A stretch of 64,000 nt of DNA. Source: Apostichopus japonicus. Taxonomy: Eukaryota; Echinodermata; Holothuroidea; Aspidochirotida; Stichopodidae. Under the pieces are notes generated by a model. The model had not been told where the DNA came from and did not search any database. It saw only the letters and a program-made list of their open reading frames with translations. The DNA is taken from NCBI RefSeq assembly GCF_037975245.1, contig NC_092565.1, positions 19,752,999-19,816,998 on the forward strand. Reading direction: 5' to 3'. The position numbers and the translations under genes were made by a program. How positions within the stretch are numbered: the stretch's first letter is position 1; every line of letters begins with the position of its first letter. Positions 1-13,519 of this stretch are shown here, piece by piece.

Positions 1-920
1 ACGTAATCACTGCAATTGCCTATAGCCGATAGGTAATAGCTATTTATTGACCGTGGAAATGGCTACCATAGTGTATGCATCTATATTTCATTAAACATCC
101 TTACAAATTATCACCGAAATCAGCGTCTAAGTCGTCTCTTATTGACGCAATCTGCACGTTATGATGCTCACTGGAGTCTCTTTGGGCTTGAAGGAGTAAA
201 AGTGCGACGGGACGGTGATTTAATCCCTAACAAGTTGCTTCGATACAACATCTACACGTAATACACGTGCTTTGCGACGCCTATATAGCTTCGAGACGAG
301 GAATGGATGACGTAATCACTGCAATTGCCTATAGCCGATAGGTAATAGCTATTTATTGACCGTGGAAATGGCTACCATAGTGTATGCATCTATATTTCAT
401 TAAACATCCTTACAAATTATCACCGAAATCAGCGTCTAAGTCGTCTCTTATTGACGCAATCTACACGTTATGATGCTCACTGGAGTCTCTTTGGGCTTGA
501 AGGAGTAAAAGTGCGACGGGACGGGTGATTTAATCCCTAAGAAGTAGCTTCGATACAGCATCTACACGTAATACATGTGCTTTGCGGCGCCTATATAGCT
601 TCGAGACGAGGAATGGATGACGTAATCACTGCAATTGCCTATAGCCGATAGGTAATAGCTATTTATTGACCGTGGAAATGGCTACCATAGTGTATGTATC
701 TATATTTCATTAAACATCCTTACAAATTATCACCGAAATCAGCGTCTAAGTCGTCTCTTATTGACGCAATCTACACGTTATGATGCTCACTGGAGTCTCT
801 TTGGGCTTGAAGGAGTAAAAGTGCGACGGGACGGGTGATTTAATCCCTAACAAGTTGCTTCGATACAACATCTACACGTAATACACGTGCTCTGCGACGC
901 CTATATAGCTTCGAGACGAG

Positions 921-1430
921 GACTGCCATTGCCTCAGTATAGTCGATCGGTAATAGCTATGTATTGACAAATTATACCTATTAAGTAGTCTGAATGCAAC
1001 ATATTCAATGCTGCATGTTCAACAATCCTGCAAATCCAAAAAAAAAAAATTACGCGAGGAAAACAGGAAAAAGGAAAAGAAAGGTTTGACGGGGAATCGA
1101 ACCCGGGACCTCGCACACACAAAACGAGAACCGTACCTCTAAACCAACAGGTCGCTTGTACAAAAGCTAACATTGTAGCACATGCTACGTAGCTTCGACA
1201 CGTCGGTATCTATTTATAATTCATTAAACATATTTACAAATGATCACCGAAATCAGCGTCCAAGTCGTCCCTTATAGACGCAATCTACACGTAATGATGC
1301 TCACTCGAGCCCCCTTGGGAATAAAGGAGTAAAGGTGCGACGGGACGGGGGAATTTATCATTCGGGTGAGACATCATATATACGTAATACATACACGTGC
1401 TTTACGGCGCCTATATAGCTTCGAGACGAG
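921..1430. repeat. B monomer of the satellite (first copy)
   Basis: The left ~45 bp and right ~225 bp align with an A monomer: TCACCGAAATCAGCGTC, the TATATAGCTTCGAGACGAGG end and the AAAGGAGTAAA stretch are shared. The middle, about 969-1205, is foreign. It holds a poly-A tract near 1038, a purine-rich stretch, the minus-strand tRNA-like sequence and a small inverted repeat GTAGCA/TGCTAC. The right part differs from A by many fixed substitutions, so B separated from A well before the present copies spread. The poly-A length differs between copies, the only common length variation among B monomers. Confidence 0.9.
1083..1153 (-). pseudogene. tRNA-Pro-like pseudogene, satellite copy 1
   Basis: Read on the minus strand this has tRNA length and layout. 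The A box TGGTTTAGAGG matches TRGYNNARNNG and the B box GGTTCGATTCC matches GGTTCGANTCC exactly. The body resembles eukaryotic tRNA-Pro (TTGGTYTAGRGGTA, TTCTCG, GAGGTCCCGGGTTC). It cannot be a normal tRNA: only about 3 of 7 acceptor pairs form, the T stem has a C-C mismatch, the D stem is all G-T wobble, and the anticodon arm is shifted, with TGT at the anticodon position. T-runs (TTTCTTTTCC, then longer) follow at once on the minus strand and would end Pol III transcription. The Pol III control regions are intact although the fold is broken. The Pro origin is inferred from remembered family sequence. Confidence 0.8.
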
Positions 1431-2215
1431 GAATGGATGACGTAATCACTGCAATTGCCTATAGCCGATAGGTAATAGCTATTTATTGACCGTGGAAATG
1501 GCTACCATAGTGCCATATGTATCTATATTTCATTAAACATCCTTACAAATTATCACCGAAATCAGCGTCTAAGTCGTCTCTTATTGACGCAATCTACACG
1601 TTATGATGCTCACTGGAGTCTCTTTGGGCTTGAAGGAGTAAAAGTGCGACGGGAAGGGTGATTTAATCCCTAACAAGTAGCTTCGATACAGCATCTACAC
1701 GTAATACACGTGCTTTGCGGCGCCTATATAGCTTCGAGACGAGGATGGATGACGTAATCACTGCAATTGCCTATAGCCGATAGGTAATAGCTATTTATTG
1801 ACCGTGGAAATGGCTACCATAGTGTATGTATCTATATTTCATTAAACATCCTTACAAATTATCACCGAAATCAGCGTCTAAGTCGTCTCTTATTGACGCA
1901 ATCTACACGTTATGATGCTCACTGGAGTCTCTTTGGGCTTGAAGGAGTAAAAGTGCGACGGGACGGGTGATTTAATCCCTAACAAGTTGCTTCGATACAG
2001 CATCTACACGTAATACACGTGCTCTGCGACGCCTATATAGCTTCGAGACGAGGACTGCCATTGCCTCAGTATAGTCGATCGGTAATAGCTATGTATTGAC
2101 AAATTATACCTATTAAGTAGTCTGAATGCAACATATTCAATGCTGCATGTTCAACAATCCTGCAAATCCAAAAAAAAAAAAATTACGCGAGGAAAACAGG
2201 AAAAAGGAAAAGAAA

Positions 2216-2286
2216 GGTTTGACGGGGAATCGAACCCGGGACCTCGCACACACAAAACGAGAACCGTACCTCTAAACCAACAGGTC
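2216..2286 (-). pseudogene. tRNA-Pro-like pseudogene, satellite copy 2
   Basis: Same sequence as copy 1 with both boxes intact. It is followed by a two-A unit (A1, A3). Confidence 0.78.
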
Positions 2287-3346
2287 GCTTGTACAAAAGC
2301 TAACATTGTAGCACATGCTACGTAGCTTCGACACGTCGGTATCTATTTATAATTCATTAAACATATTTACAAATGATCACCGAAATCAGCGTCCAAGTCG
2401 TCCCTTATAGACGCAATCTACACGTAATGATGCTCACTCGAGCCCCCTTGGGAATAAAGGAGTAAAGGTGCGACGGGACGGGGGAATTTATCATTCGGGT
2501 GAGACATCATATATACGTAATACATACACGTGCTTTACGGCGCCTATATAGCTTCGAGACGAGGAATGGATGACGTAATCACTGCAATTGCCTATAGCCG
2601 ATAGGTAATAGCTATTTATTGACCGTGGAAATGGCTACCATAGTGTATGCATCTATATTTCATTAAACATCCTTACAAATTATCACCGAAATCAGCGTCT
2701 AAGTCGTCTCTTATTGACGCAATCTACACGTTATGATGCTCACTGGAGTCTCTTTGGGCTTGAAGGAGTAAAAGTGCGACGGGAAGGGTGATTTAATCCC
2801 TAACAAGTAGCTTCGATACAGCATCTACACGTAATACACGTGCTTTGCGGCGCCTATATAGCTTCGAGACGAGGATGGATGACGTAATCACTGCAATTGC
2901 CTATAGCCGATAGGTAATAGCTATTTATTGACCGTGGAAATGGCTACCATAGTGTATGTATCTATATTTCATTAAACATCCTTACAAATTATCACCGAAA
3001 TCAGCGTCTAAGTCGTCTCTTATTGACGCAATCTACACGTTATGATGCTCACTGGAGTCTCTTTGGGCTTGAAGGAGTAAAAGTGCGACGGGACGGGTGA
3101 TTTAATCCCTAACAAGTTGCTTCGATACAACATCTACACGTAATACACGTGCTCTGCGACGCCTATATAGCTTCGAGACGAGGACTGCCATTGCCTCAGT
3201 ATAGTCGATCGGTAATAGCTATGTATTGACAAATTATACCTATTAAGTAGTCTGAATGCAACATATTCAATGCTGCATGTTCAACAATCCTGCAAATCCA
3301 AAAAAAAAAAAAAATACGCGAGGAAAACAGGAAAAAGGAAAAGAAA

Positions 3347-3417
3347 GGTTTGACGGGGAATCGAACCCGGGACCTCGCACACACAAAACGAGAACCGTAC
3401 CTCTAAACCAACAGGTC
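3347..3417 (-). pseudogene. tRNA-Pro-like pseudogene, satellite copy 3
   Basis: Boxes intact. The downstream T-run on the minus strand is longer than usual and reads into TACGCG rather than TTACGCG. Followed by a two-A unit. Confidence 0.78.
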
Positions 3418-4475
3418 GCTTGTACAAAAGCTAACATTGTAGCACATGCTACGTAGCTTCGACACGTCGGTATCTATTTATAATTCATTAAACATATTTA
3501 CAAATGATCACCGAAATCAGCGTCCAAGTCGTCCCTTATAGACGCAATCTACACGTAATGATGCTCACTCGAGCCCCCTTGGGAATAAAGGAGTAAAGGT
3601 GCGACGGGACGGGGGAATTTATCATTCGGGTGAGACATCATATATACGTAATACATACACGTGCTTTACGGCGCCTATATAGCTTCGAGACGAGGAATGG
3701 ATGACGTAATCACTGCAATTGCCTATAGCCGATAGGTAATAGCTATTTATTGACCGTGGAAATGGCTACCATAGTGTATGCATCTATATTTCATTAAACA
3801 TCCTTACAAATTATCACCGAAATCAGCGTCTAAGTCGTCTCTTATTGACGCAATCTACACGTTATGATGCTCACTGGAGTCTCTTTGGGCTTGAAGGAGT
3901 AAAAGTGCGACGGGAAGGGTGATTTAATCCCTAACAAGTAGCTTCGATACAGCATCTATACGTAATACACGTGCTTTGCGGCGCCTATATAGCTTCGAGA
4001 CGAGGATGGATGACGTAATCACTGCAATTGCCTATAGCCGATAGGTAATAGCTATTTATTGACCGTGGAAATGGCTACCATAGTGTATGTATCTATATTT
4101 CATTAAACATCCTTACAAATTATCACCGAAATCAGCGTCTAAGTCGTCTCTTATTGACGCAATCTACACGTTATGATGCTCACTGGAGTCTCTTTGGGCT
4201 TGAAGGAGTAAAAGTGCGACGGGACGGGTGATTTAATCCCTAACAAGTTGCTTCGATACAACATCTACACGTAATACACGTGCTCTGCGACGCCTATATA
4301 GCTTCGAGACGAGGACTGCCATTGCCTCAGTATAGTCGATCGGTAATAGCTATGTATTGACAAATTATACCTATTAAGTAGTCTGAATGCAACATATTCA
4401 ATGCTGCATGTTCAACAATCCTGCAAATCCAAAAAAAAAAAATTACGCGAGGAAAACAGGAAAAAGGAAAAGAAA

Positions 4476-4546
4476 GGTTTGACGGGGAATCGAACCCGGG
4501 ACCTCGCACACACAAAACGAGAACCGTACCTCTAAACCAACAGGTC
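4476..4546 (-). pseudogene. tRNA-Pro-like pseudogene, satellite copy 4
   Basis: Boxes intact. First copy followed by a three-A unit (1442 bp spacing). Confidence 0.78.
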
Positions 4547-5918
4547 GCTTGTACAAAAGCTAACATTGTAGCACATGCTACGTAGCTTCGACACGTCGGT
4601 ATCTATTTATAATTCATTAAACATATTTACAAATGATCACCGAAATCAGCGTCCAAGTCGTCCCTTATAGACGCAATCTACACGTAATGATGCTCACTCG
4701 AGCCCCCTTGGGAATAAAGGAGTAAAGGTGCGACGGGACGGGGGAATTTATCATTCGGGTGAGACATCATATATACGTAATACATACACGTGCTTTACGG
4801 CGCCTATATAGCTTCGAGACGAGGAATGGATGACGTAATCACTGCAATTGCCTATAGCCGATAGGTAATAGCTATTTATTGACCGTGGAAATGGCTACCA
4901 TAGTGTATGCATCTATATTTCATTAAACATCCTTACAAATTATCACCGAAATCAGCGTCTAAGTCGTCTCTTATTGACGCAATCTACACGTTATGATGCT
5001 CACTGGAGTCTCTTTGGGCTTGAAGGAGTAAAAGTGCGACGGGAAGGGTGATTTAATCCCTAACAAGTAGCTTCGATACAGCATCTACACGTAATACACG
5101 TGCTTTGCGGCGCCTATATAGCTTCGAGACGAGGAATGGATGACGTAATCACTGCAATTGCCTATAGCCGATAGGTAATAGCTATTTATTGACCGTGGAA
5201 ATGGCTACCATAGTGCCATATGTATCTATATTTCATTAAACATCCTTACAAATTATCACCGAAATCAGCGTCTAAGTCGTCTCTTATTGACGCAATCTAC
5301 ACGTAATGATGCTCACTGGAGTCTCTTTGGGCTTGAAGGAGTAAAAGTGCGACGAGAAGGGTGATTTAATCCCTAACAAGTAGCTTCGATACAGCATCTA
5401 CACGTAATACACGTGCTTTGCGGCGCCTATATAGCTTCGAGACGAGGATGGATGACGTAATCACTGCAATTGCCTATAGCCGATAGGTAATAGCTATTTA
5501 TTGACCGTGGAAATGGCTACCATAGTGTATGTATCTATATTTCATTAAACATCCTTACAAATTATCACCGAAATCAGCGTCTAAGTCGTCTCTTATTGAC
5601 GCAATCTACACGTTATGATGCTCACTGGAGTCTCTTTGGGCTTGAAGGAGTAAAAGTGCGACGGGACGGGTGATTTAATCCCTAACAAGTTGCTTCGATA
5701 CAACATCTACACGTAATACACGTGCTCTGCGACGCCTATATAGCTTCGAGACGAGGACTGCCATTGCCTCAGTATAGTCGATCGGTAATAGCTATGTATT
5801 GACAAATTATACCTATTAAGTAGTCTGAATGCAACATATTCAATCCTGCATGTTCAACAATCCTGCAAATCCAAAACAAAAAAAATTACGCGAGGAAAAC
5901 AGGAAAAAGGAAAAGAAA

Positions 5919-5989
5919 GGTTTGACGGGGAATCGAACCCGGGACCTCGCACACACAAAACGAGAACCGTACCTCTAAACCAACAGGTC
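5919..5989 (-). pseudogene. tRNA-Pro-like pseudogene, satellite copy 5
   Basis: Boxes intact. In this copy the poly-A tract is interrupted (AAAACAAAAAAA) and a flanking base differs (CAATCCTGC), so it is slightly older or less homogenised. Confidence 0.78.
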
Positions 5990-7363
5990 GCTTGTACAAA
6001 AGCTAACATTGTAGCACATGCTACGTAGCTTCGACACGTCGGTATCTATTTATAATTCATTAAACATATTTACAAATGATCACCGAAATCAGCGTCCAAG
6101 TCGTCCCTTATAGACGCAATCTACACGTAATGATGCTCACTCGAGCCCCCTTGGGAATAAAGGAGTAAAGGTGCGACGGGACGGGGGAATTTATCATTCG
6201 GGTGAGACATCATATATACGTAATACATACACGTGCTTTACGGCGCCTATATAGCTTCGAGACGAGGAATGGATGACGTAATCACTGCAATTGCCTATAG
6301 CCGATAGGTAATAGCTATTTATTGACCGTGGAAATGGCTACCATAGTGTATGCATCTATATTTCATTAAACATCCTTACAAATTATCACCGAAATCAGCG
6401 TCTAAGTCGTCTCTTATTGACGCAATCTACACGTTATGATGCTCACTGGAGTCTCTTTGGGCTTGAAGGAGTAAAAGTGCGACGGGAAGGGTGATTTAAT
6501 CCCTAACAAGTAGCTTCGATACAGCATCTACACGTAATACACGTGCTTTGCGGCGCCTATATAGCTTCGAGACGAGGATGGATGACGTAATCACTGCAAT
6601 TGCCTATAGCCGATAGGTAATAGCTATTTATTGACCGTGGAAATGGCTACCATAGTGCCATATGTATCTATATTTCATTAAACATCCTTACAAATTATCA
6701 CCGAAATCAGCGTCTAAGTCGTCTCTTATTGACGCAATCTACACGTTATGATGCTCACTGGAGTCTCTTTGGGCTTGAAGGAGTAAAAGTGCGACGGGAA
6801 GGGTGATTTAATCCCTAACAAGTAGCTTCGATACAGCATCTACACGTAATACACGTGCTTTGCGGCGCCTATATAGCTTCGAGACGAGGATGGATGACGT
6901 AATCACTGCAATTGCCTATAGCCGATAGGTAATAGCTATTTATTGACCGTGGAAATGGCTACCATAGTGCCATATGTATCTATATTTCATTAAACATCCT
7001 TACAAATTATCACCGAAATCAGCGTCTAAGTCGTCTCTTATTGACGCAATCTACACGTTATGATGCTCACTGGAGTCTCTTTGGGCTTGAAGGAGTGAAA
7101 GTGCGACGGGACGGGTGATTTAATCCCTAACAAGTTGCTTCGATACAGCATCTACACGTAATACACGTGCTCTGCGACGCCTATATAGCTTCGAGACGAG
7201 GACTGCCATTGCCTCAGTATAGTCGATCGGTAATAGCTATGTATTGACAAATTATACCTATTAAGTAGTCTGAATGCAACATATTCAATGCTGCATGTTC
7301 AACAATCCTGCAAATCAAAAAAAAAAAAAATTACGCGAGGAAAACAGGAAAAAGGAAAAGAAA

Positions 7364-7434
7364 GGTTTGACGGGGAATCGAACCCGGGACCTCGCACACA
7401 CAAAACGAGAACCGTACCTCTAAACCAACAGGTC
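7364..7434 (-). pseudogene. tRNA-Pro-like pseudogene, satellite copy 6
   Basis: Boxes intact. The flanking sequence reads AAATCAAAA rather than AAATCCAAA, a variant shared with copies 7 and 8. Confidence 0.78.
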
Positions 7435-8809
7435 GCTTGTACAAAAGCTAACATTGTAGCACATGCTACGTAGCTTCGACACGTCGGTATCTATTTATAA
7501 TTCATTAAACATATTTACAAATGATCACCGAAATCAGCGTCCAAGTCGTCCCTTATAGACGCAATCTACACGTAATGATGCTCACTCGAGCCCCCTTGGG
7601 AATAAAGGAGTAAAGGTGCGACGGGACGGGGGAATTTATCATTCGGGTGAGACATCATATATACGTAATACATACACGTGCTTTACGGCGCCTATATAGC
7701 TTCGAGACGAGGAATGGATGACGTAATCACTGCAATTGCCTATAGCCGATAGGTAATAGCTATTTATTGACCGTGGAAATGGCTACCATAGTGTATGCAT
7801 CTATATTTCATTAAACATCCTTACAAATTATCACCGAAATCAGCGTCTAAGTCGTCTCTTATTGACGCAATCTACACGTTATGATGCTCACTGGAGTCTC
7901 TTTGGGCTTGAAGGAGTAAAAGTGCGACGGGAAGGGTGATTTAATCCCTAACAAGTAGCTTCGATACAGCATCTACACGTAATACACGTGCTTTGCGGCG
8001 CCTATATAGCTTCGAGACGAGGATGGATGACGTAATCACTGCAATTGCCTATAGCCGATAGGTAATAGCTATTTATTGACCGTGGAAATGGCTACCATAG
8101 TGCCATATGTATCTATATTTCATTAAACATCCTTACAAATTATCACCGAAATCAGCGTCTAAGTCGTCTCTTATTGACGCAATCTACACGTTATGATGCT
8201 CACTGGAGTCTCTTTGGGCTTGAAGGAGTAAAAGTGCGACGGGAAGGGTGATTTAATCCCTAACAAGTAGCTTCGATACAGCATCTACACGTAATACACG
8301 TGCTTTGCGGCGCCTATATAGCTTCGAGACGAGGATGGATGACGTAATCACTGCAATTGCCTATAGCCGATAGGTAATAGCTATTTATTGACCGTGGAAA
8401 TGGCTACCATAGTGCCATATGTATCTATATTTCATTAAACATCCTTACAAATTATCACCGAAATCAGCGTCTAAGTCGTCTCTTATTGACGCAATCTACA
8501 CGTTATGATGCTCACTGGAGTCTCTTTGGGCTTGAAGGAGTAAAAGTGCGACGGGACGGGTGATTTAATCCCTAACAAGTTGCTTCGATACAGCATCTAC
8601 ACGTAATACACGTGCTCTGCGACGCCTATATAGCTTCGAGACGAGGACTGCCATTGCCTCAGTATAGTCGATCGGTAATAGCTATGTATTGACAAATTAT
8701 ACCTATTAAGTAGTCTGAATGCAACATATTCAATGCTGCATGTTCAACAATCCTGCAAATCAAAAAAAAAAAAAAATTACGCGAGGAAAACAGGAAAAAG
8801 GAAAAGAAA

Positions 8810-8880
8810 GGTTTGACGGGGAATCGAACCCGGGACCTCGCACACACAAAACGAGAACCGTACCTCTAAACCAACAGGTC
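8810..8880 (-). pseudogene. tRNA-Pro-like pseudogene, satellite copy 7
   Basis: Boxes intact. A single change (AGCTAATATTG for AGCTAACATTG) lies just upstream on the minus strand. Confidence 0.78.
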
Positions 8881-10251
8881 GCTTGTACAAAAGCTAATAT
8901 TGTAGCACATGCTACGTAGCTTCGACACGTCGGTATCTATTTATAATTCATTAAACATATTTACAAATGATCACCGAAATCAGCGTCCAAGTCGTCCCTT
9001 ATAGACGCAATCTACACGTAATGATGCTCACTCGAGCCCCCTTGGGAATAAAGGAGTAAAGGTGCGACGGGACGGGGGAATTTATCATTCGGGTGAGACA
9101 TCATATATACGTAATACATACACGTGCTTTACGGCGCCTATATAGCTTCGAGACGAGGAATGGATGACGTAATCACTGCAATTGCCTATAGCCGATAGGT
9201 AATAGCTATTTATTGACCGTGGAAATGGCTACCATAGTGTATGCATCTATATTTCATTAAACATCCTTACAAATTATCACCGAAATCAGCGTCTAAGTCG
9301 TCTCTTATTGACGCAATCTACACGTTATGATGCTCACTGGAGTCTCTTTGGGCTTGAAGGAGTAAAAGTGCGACGGGAAGGGTGATTTAATCCCTAACAA
9401 GTAGCTTCGATACAGCATCTACACGTAATACACGTGCTTTGCGGCGCCTATATAGCTTCGAGACGAGGATGGATGACGTAATCACTGCAATTGCCTATAG
9501 CCGATAGGTAATAGCTATTTATTGACCGTGGAAATGGCTACCATAGTGCCATATGTATCTATATTTCATTAAACATCCTTACAAATTATCACCGAAATCA
9601 GCGTCTAAGTCGTCTCTTATTGACGCAATCTACACGTAATGATGCTCACTGGAGTCTCTTTGGGCTTGAAGGAGTAAAAGTGCGACGGGAAGGGTGATTT
9701 AATCCCTAACAAGTAGCTTCGATACAGCATCTACACGTAATACACGTGCTTTGCGGCGCCTATATAGCTTCGAGACGAGGATGGATGACGTAATCACTGC
9801 AATTGCCTATAGCCGATAGGTAATAGCTATTTATTGACCGTGGAAATGGCTACCATAGTGTATGTATCTATATTTCATTAAACATCCTTACAAATTATCA
9901 CCGAAATCAGCGTCTAAGTCGTCTCTTATTGACGCAATCTACACGTTATGATGCTCACTGGAGTCTCTTTGGGCTTGAAGGAGTAAAAGTGCGACGGGAC
10001 GGGTGATTTAATCCCTAACAAGTTGCTTCGATACAGCATCTACACGTAATACACGTGCTCTGCGACGCCTATATAGCTTCGAGACGAGGACTGCCATTGC
10101 CTCAGTATAGTCGATCGGTAATAGCTATGTATTGACAAATTATACCTATTAAGTAGTCTGAATGCAACATATTCAATGCTGCATGTTCAACAATCCTGCA
10201 AATCAAAAAAAAAAAAAATTACGCGAGGAAAACAGGAAAAAGGAAAAGAAA

Positions 10252-10322
10252 GGTTTGACGGGGAATCGAACCCGGGACCTCGCACACACAAAACGAGAAC
10301 CGTACCTCTAAACCAACAGGTC
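10252..10322 (-). pseudogene. tRNA-Pro-like pseudogene, satellite copy 8
   Basis: Boxes intact. Followed by the only four-A unit (A1, A2, A2, A3; 1754 bp). Confidence 0.78.
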
Positions 10323-12005
10323 GCTTGTACAAAAGCTAACATTGTAGCACATGCTACGTAGCTTCGACACGTCGGTATCTATTTATAATTCATTAAACAT
10401 ATTTACAAATGATCACCGAAATCAGCGTCCAAGTCGTCCCTTATAGACGCAATCTACACGTAATGATGCTCACTCGAGCCCCCTTGGGAATAAAGGAGTA
10501 AAGGTGCGACGGGACGGGGGAATTTATCATTCGGGTGAGACATCATATATACGTAATACATACACGTGCTTTACGGCGCCTATATAGCTTCGAGACGAGG
10601 AATGGATGACGTAATCACTGCAATTGCCTATAGCCGATAGGTAATAGCTATTTATTGACCGTGGAAATGGCTACCATAGTGTATGCATCTATATTTCATT
10701 AAACATCCTTACAAATTATCACCGAAATCAGCGTCTAAGTCGTCTCTTATTGACGCAATCTACACGTTATGATGCTCACTGGAGTCTCTTTGGGCTTGAA
10801 GGAGTAAAAGTGCGACGGGAAGGGTGATTTAATCCCTAACAAGTAGCTTCGATACAGCATCTACACGTAATACACGTGCTTTGCGGCGCCTATATAGCTT
10901 CGAGACGAGGATGGATGACGTAATCACTGCAATTGCCTATAGCCGATAGGTAATAGCTATTTATTGACCGTGGAAATGGCTACCATAGTGCCATATGTAT
11001 CTATATTTCATTAAACATCCTTACAAATTATCACCGAAATCAGCGTCTAAGTCGTCTCTTATTGACGCAATCTACACGTTATGATGCTCACTGGAGTCTC
11101 TTTGGGCTTGAAGGAGTAAAAGTGCGACGGGAAGGGTGATTTAATCCCTAACAAGTAGCTTCGATACAGCATCTACACGTAATACACGTGCTTTGCGGCG
11201 CCTATATAGCTTCGAGACGAGGATGGATGACGTAATCACTGCAATTGCCTATAGCCGATAGGTAATAGCTATTTATTGACCGTGGAAATGGCTACCATAG
11301 TGCCATATGTATCTATATTTCATTAAACATCCTTACAAATTATCACCGAAATCAGCGTCTAAGTCGTCTCTTATTGACGCAATCTACACGTTATGATGCT
11401 CACTGGAGTCTCTTTGGGCTTGAAGGAGTAAAAGTGCGACGGGAAGGGTGATTTAATCCCTAACAAGTAGCTTCGATACAGCATCTACACGTAATACACG
11501 TGCTTTGCGGCGCCTATATAGCTTCGAGACGAGGATGGATGACGTAATCACTGCAATTGCCTATAGCCGATAGGTAATAGCTATTTATTGACCGTGGAAA
11601 TGGCTACCATAGTGTATGTATCTATATTTCATTAAACATCCTTACAAATTATCACCGAAATCAGCGTCTAAGTCGTCTCTTATTGACGCAATCTACACGT
11701 TATGATGCTCACTGGAGTCTCTTTGGGCTTGAAGGAGTAAAAGTGCGACGGGACGGGTGATTTAATCCCTAACAAGTTGCTTCGATACAGCATCTACACG
11801 TAATACACGTGCTCTGCGACGCCTATATAGCTTCGAGACGAGGACTGCCATTGCCTCAGTATAGTCGATCGGTAATAGCTATGTATTGACAAATTATACC
11901 TATTAAGTAGTCTGAATGCAACATATTCAATGCTGCATGTTCAACAATCCTGCAAATCCAAAAAAAAAAAAATTACGCGAGGAAAACAGGAAAAAGGAAA
12001 AGAAA

Positions 12006-12076
12006 GGTTTGACGGGGAATCGAACCCGGGACCTCGCACACACAAAACGAGAACCGTACCTCTAAACCAACAGGTC
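12006..12076 (-). pseudogene. tRNA-Pro-like pseudogene, satellite copy 9
   Basis: Boxes intact. First copy of the homogeneous 1442-bp stretch. Confidence 0.78.
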
Positions 12077-13448
12077 GCTTGTACAAAAGCTAACATTGTA
12101 GCACATGCTACGTAGCTTCGACACGTCGGTATCTATTTATAATTCATTAAACATATTTACAAATGATCACCGAAATCAGCGTCCAAGTCGTCCCTTATAG
12201 ACGCAATCTACACGTAATGATGCTCACTCGAGCCCCCTTGGGAATAAAGGAGTAAAGGTGCGACGGGACGGGGGAATTTATCATTCGGGTGAGACATCAT
12301 ATATACGTAATACATACACGTGCTTTACGGCGCCTATATAGCTTCGAGACGAGGAATGGATGACGTAATCACTGCAATTGCCTATAGCCGATAGGTAATA
12401 GCTATTTATTGACCGTGGAAATGGCTACCATAGTGTATGCATCTATATTTCATTAAACATCCTTACAAATTATCACCGAAATCAGCGTCTAAGTCGTCTC
12501 TTATTGACGCAATCTACACGTTATGATGCTCACTGGAGTCTCTTTGGGCTTGAAGGAGTAAAAGTGCGACGGGAAGGGTGATTTAATCCCTAACAAGTAG
12601 CTTCGATACAGCATCTACACGTAATACACGTGCTTTGCGGCGCCTATATAGCTTCGAGACGAGGATGGATGACGTAATCACTGCAATTGCCTATAGCCGA
12701 TAGGTAATAGCTATTTATTGACCGTGGAAATGGCTACCATAGTGCCATATGTATCTATATTTCATTAAACATCCTTACAAATTATCACCGAAATCAGCGT
12801 CTAAGTCGTCTCTTATTGACGCAATCTACACGTTATGATGCTCACTGGAGTCTCTTTGGGCTTGAAGGAGTAAAAGTGCGACGGGAAGGGTGATTTAATC
12901 CCTAACAAGTAGCTTCGATACAGCATCTACACGTAATACACGTGCTTTGCGGCGCCTATATAGCTTCGAGACGAGGATGGATGACGTAATCACTGCAATT
13001 GCCTATAGCCGATAGGTAATAGCTATTTATTGACCGTGGAAATGGCTACCATAGTGTATGTATCTATATTTCATTAAACATCCTTACAAATTATCACCGA
13101 AATCAGCGTCTAAGTCGTCTCTTATTGACGCAATCTACACGTTATGATGCTCACTGGAGTCTCTTTGGGCTTGAAGGAGTAAAAGTGCGACGGGACGGGT
13201 GATTTAATCCCTAACAAGTTGCTTCGATACAGCATCTACACGTAATACACGTGCTCTGCGACGCCTATATAGCTTCGAGACGAGGACTGCCATTGCCTCA
13301 GTATAGTCGATCGGTAATAGCTATGTATTGACAAATTATACCTATTAAGTAGTCTGAATGCAACATATTCAATGCTGCATGTTCAACAATCCTGCAAATC
13401 CAAAAAAAAAAAAAATTACGCGAGGAAAACAGGAAAAAGGAAAAGAAA

Positions 13449-13519
13449 GGTTTGACGGGGAATCGAACCCGGGACCTCGCACACACAAAACGAGAACCGT
13501 ACCTCTAAACCAACAGGTC
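13449..13519 (-). pseudogene. tRNA-Pro-like pseudogene, satellite copy 10
   Basis: Boxes intact. The neighbouring poly-A is one base longer than in copy 9. Confidence 0.78.
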
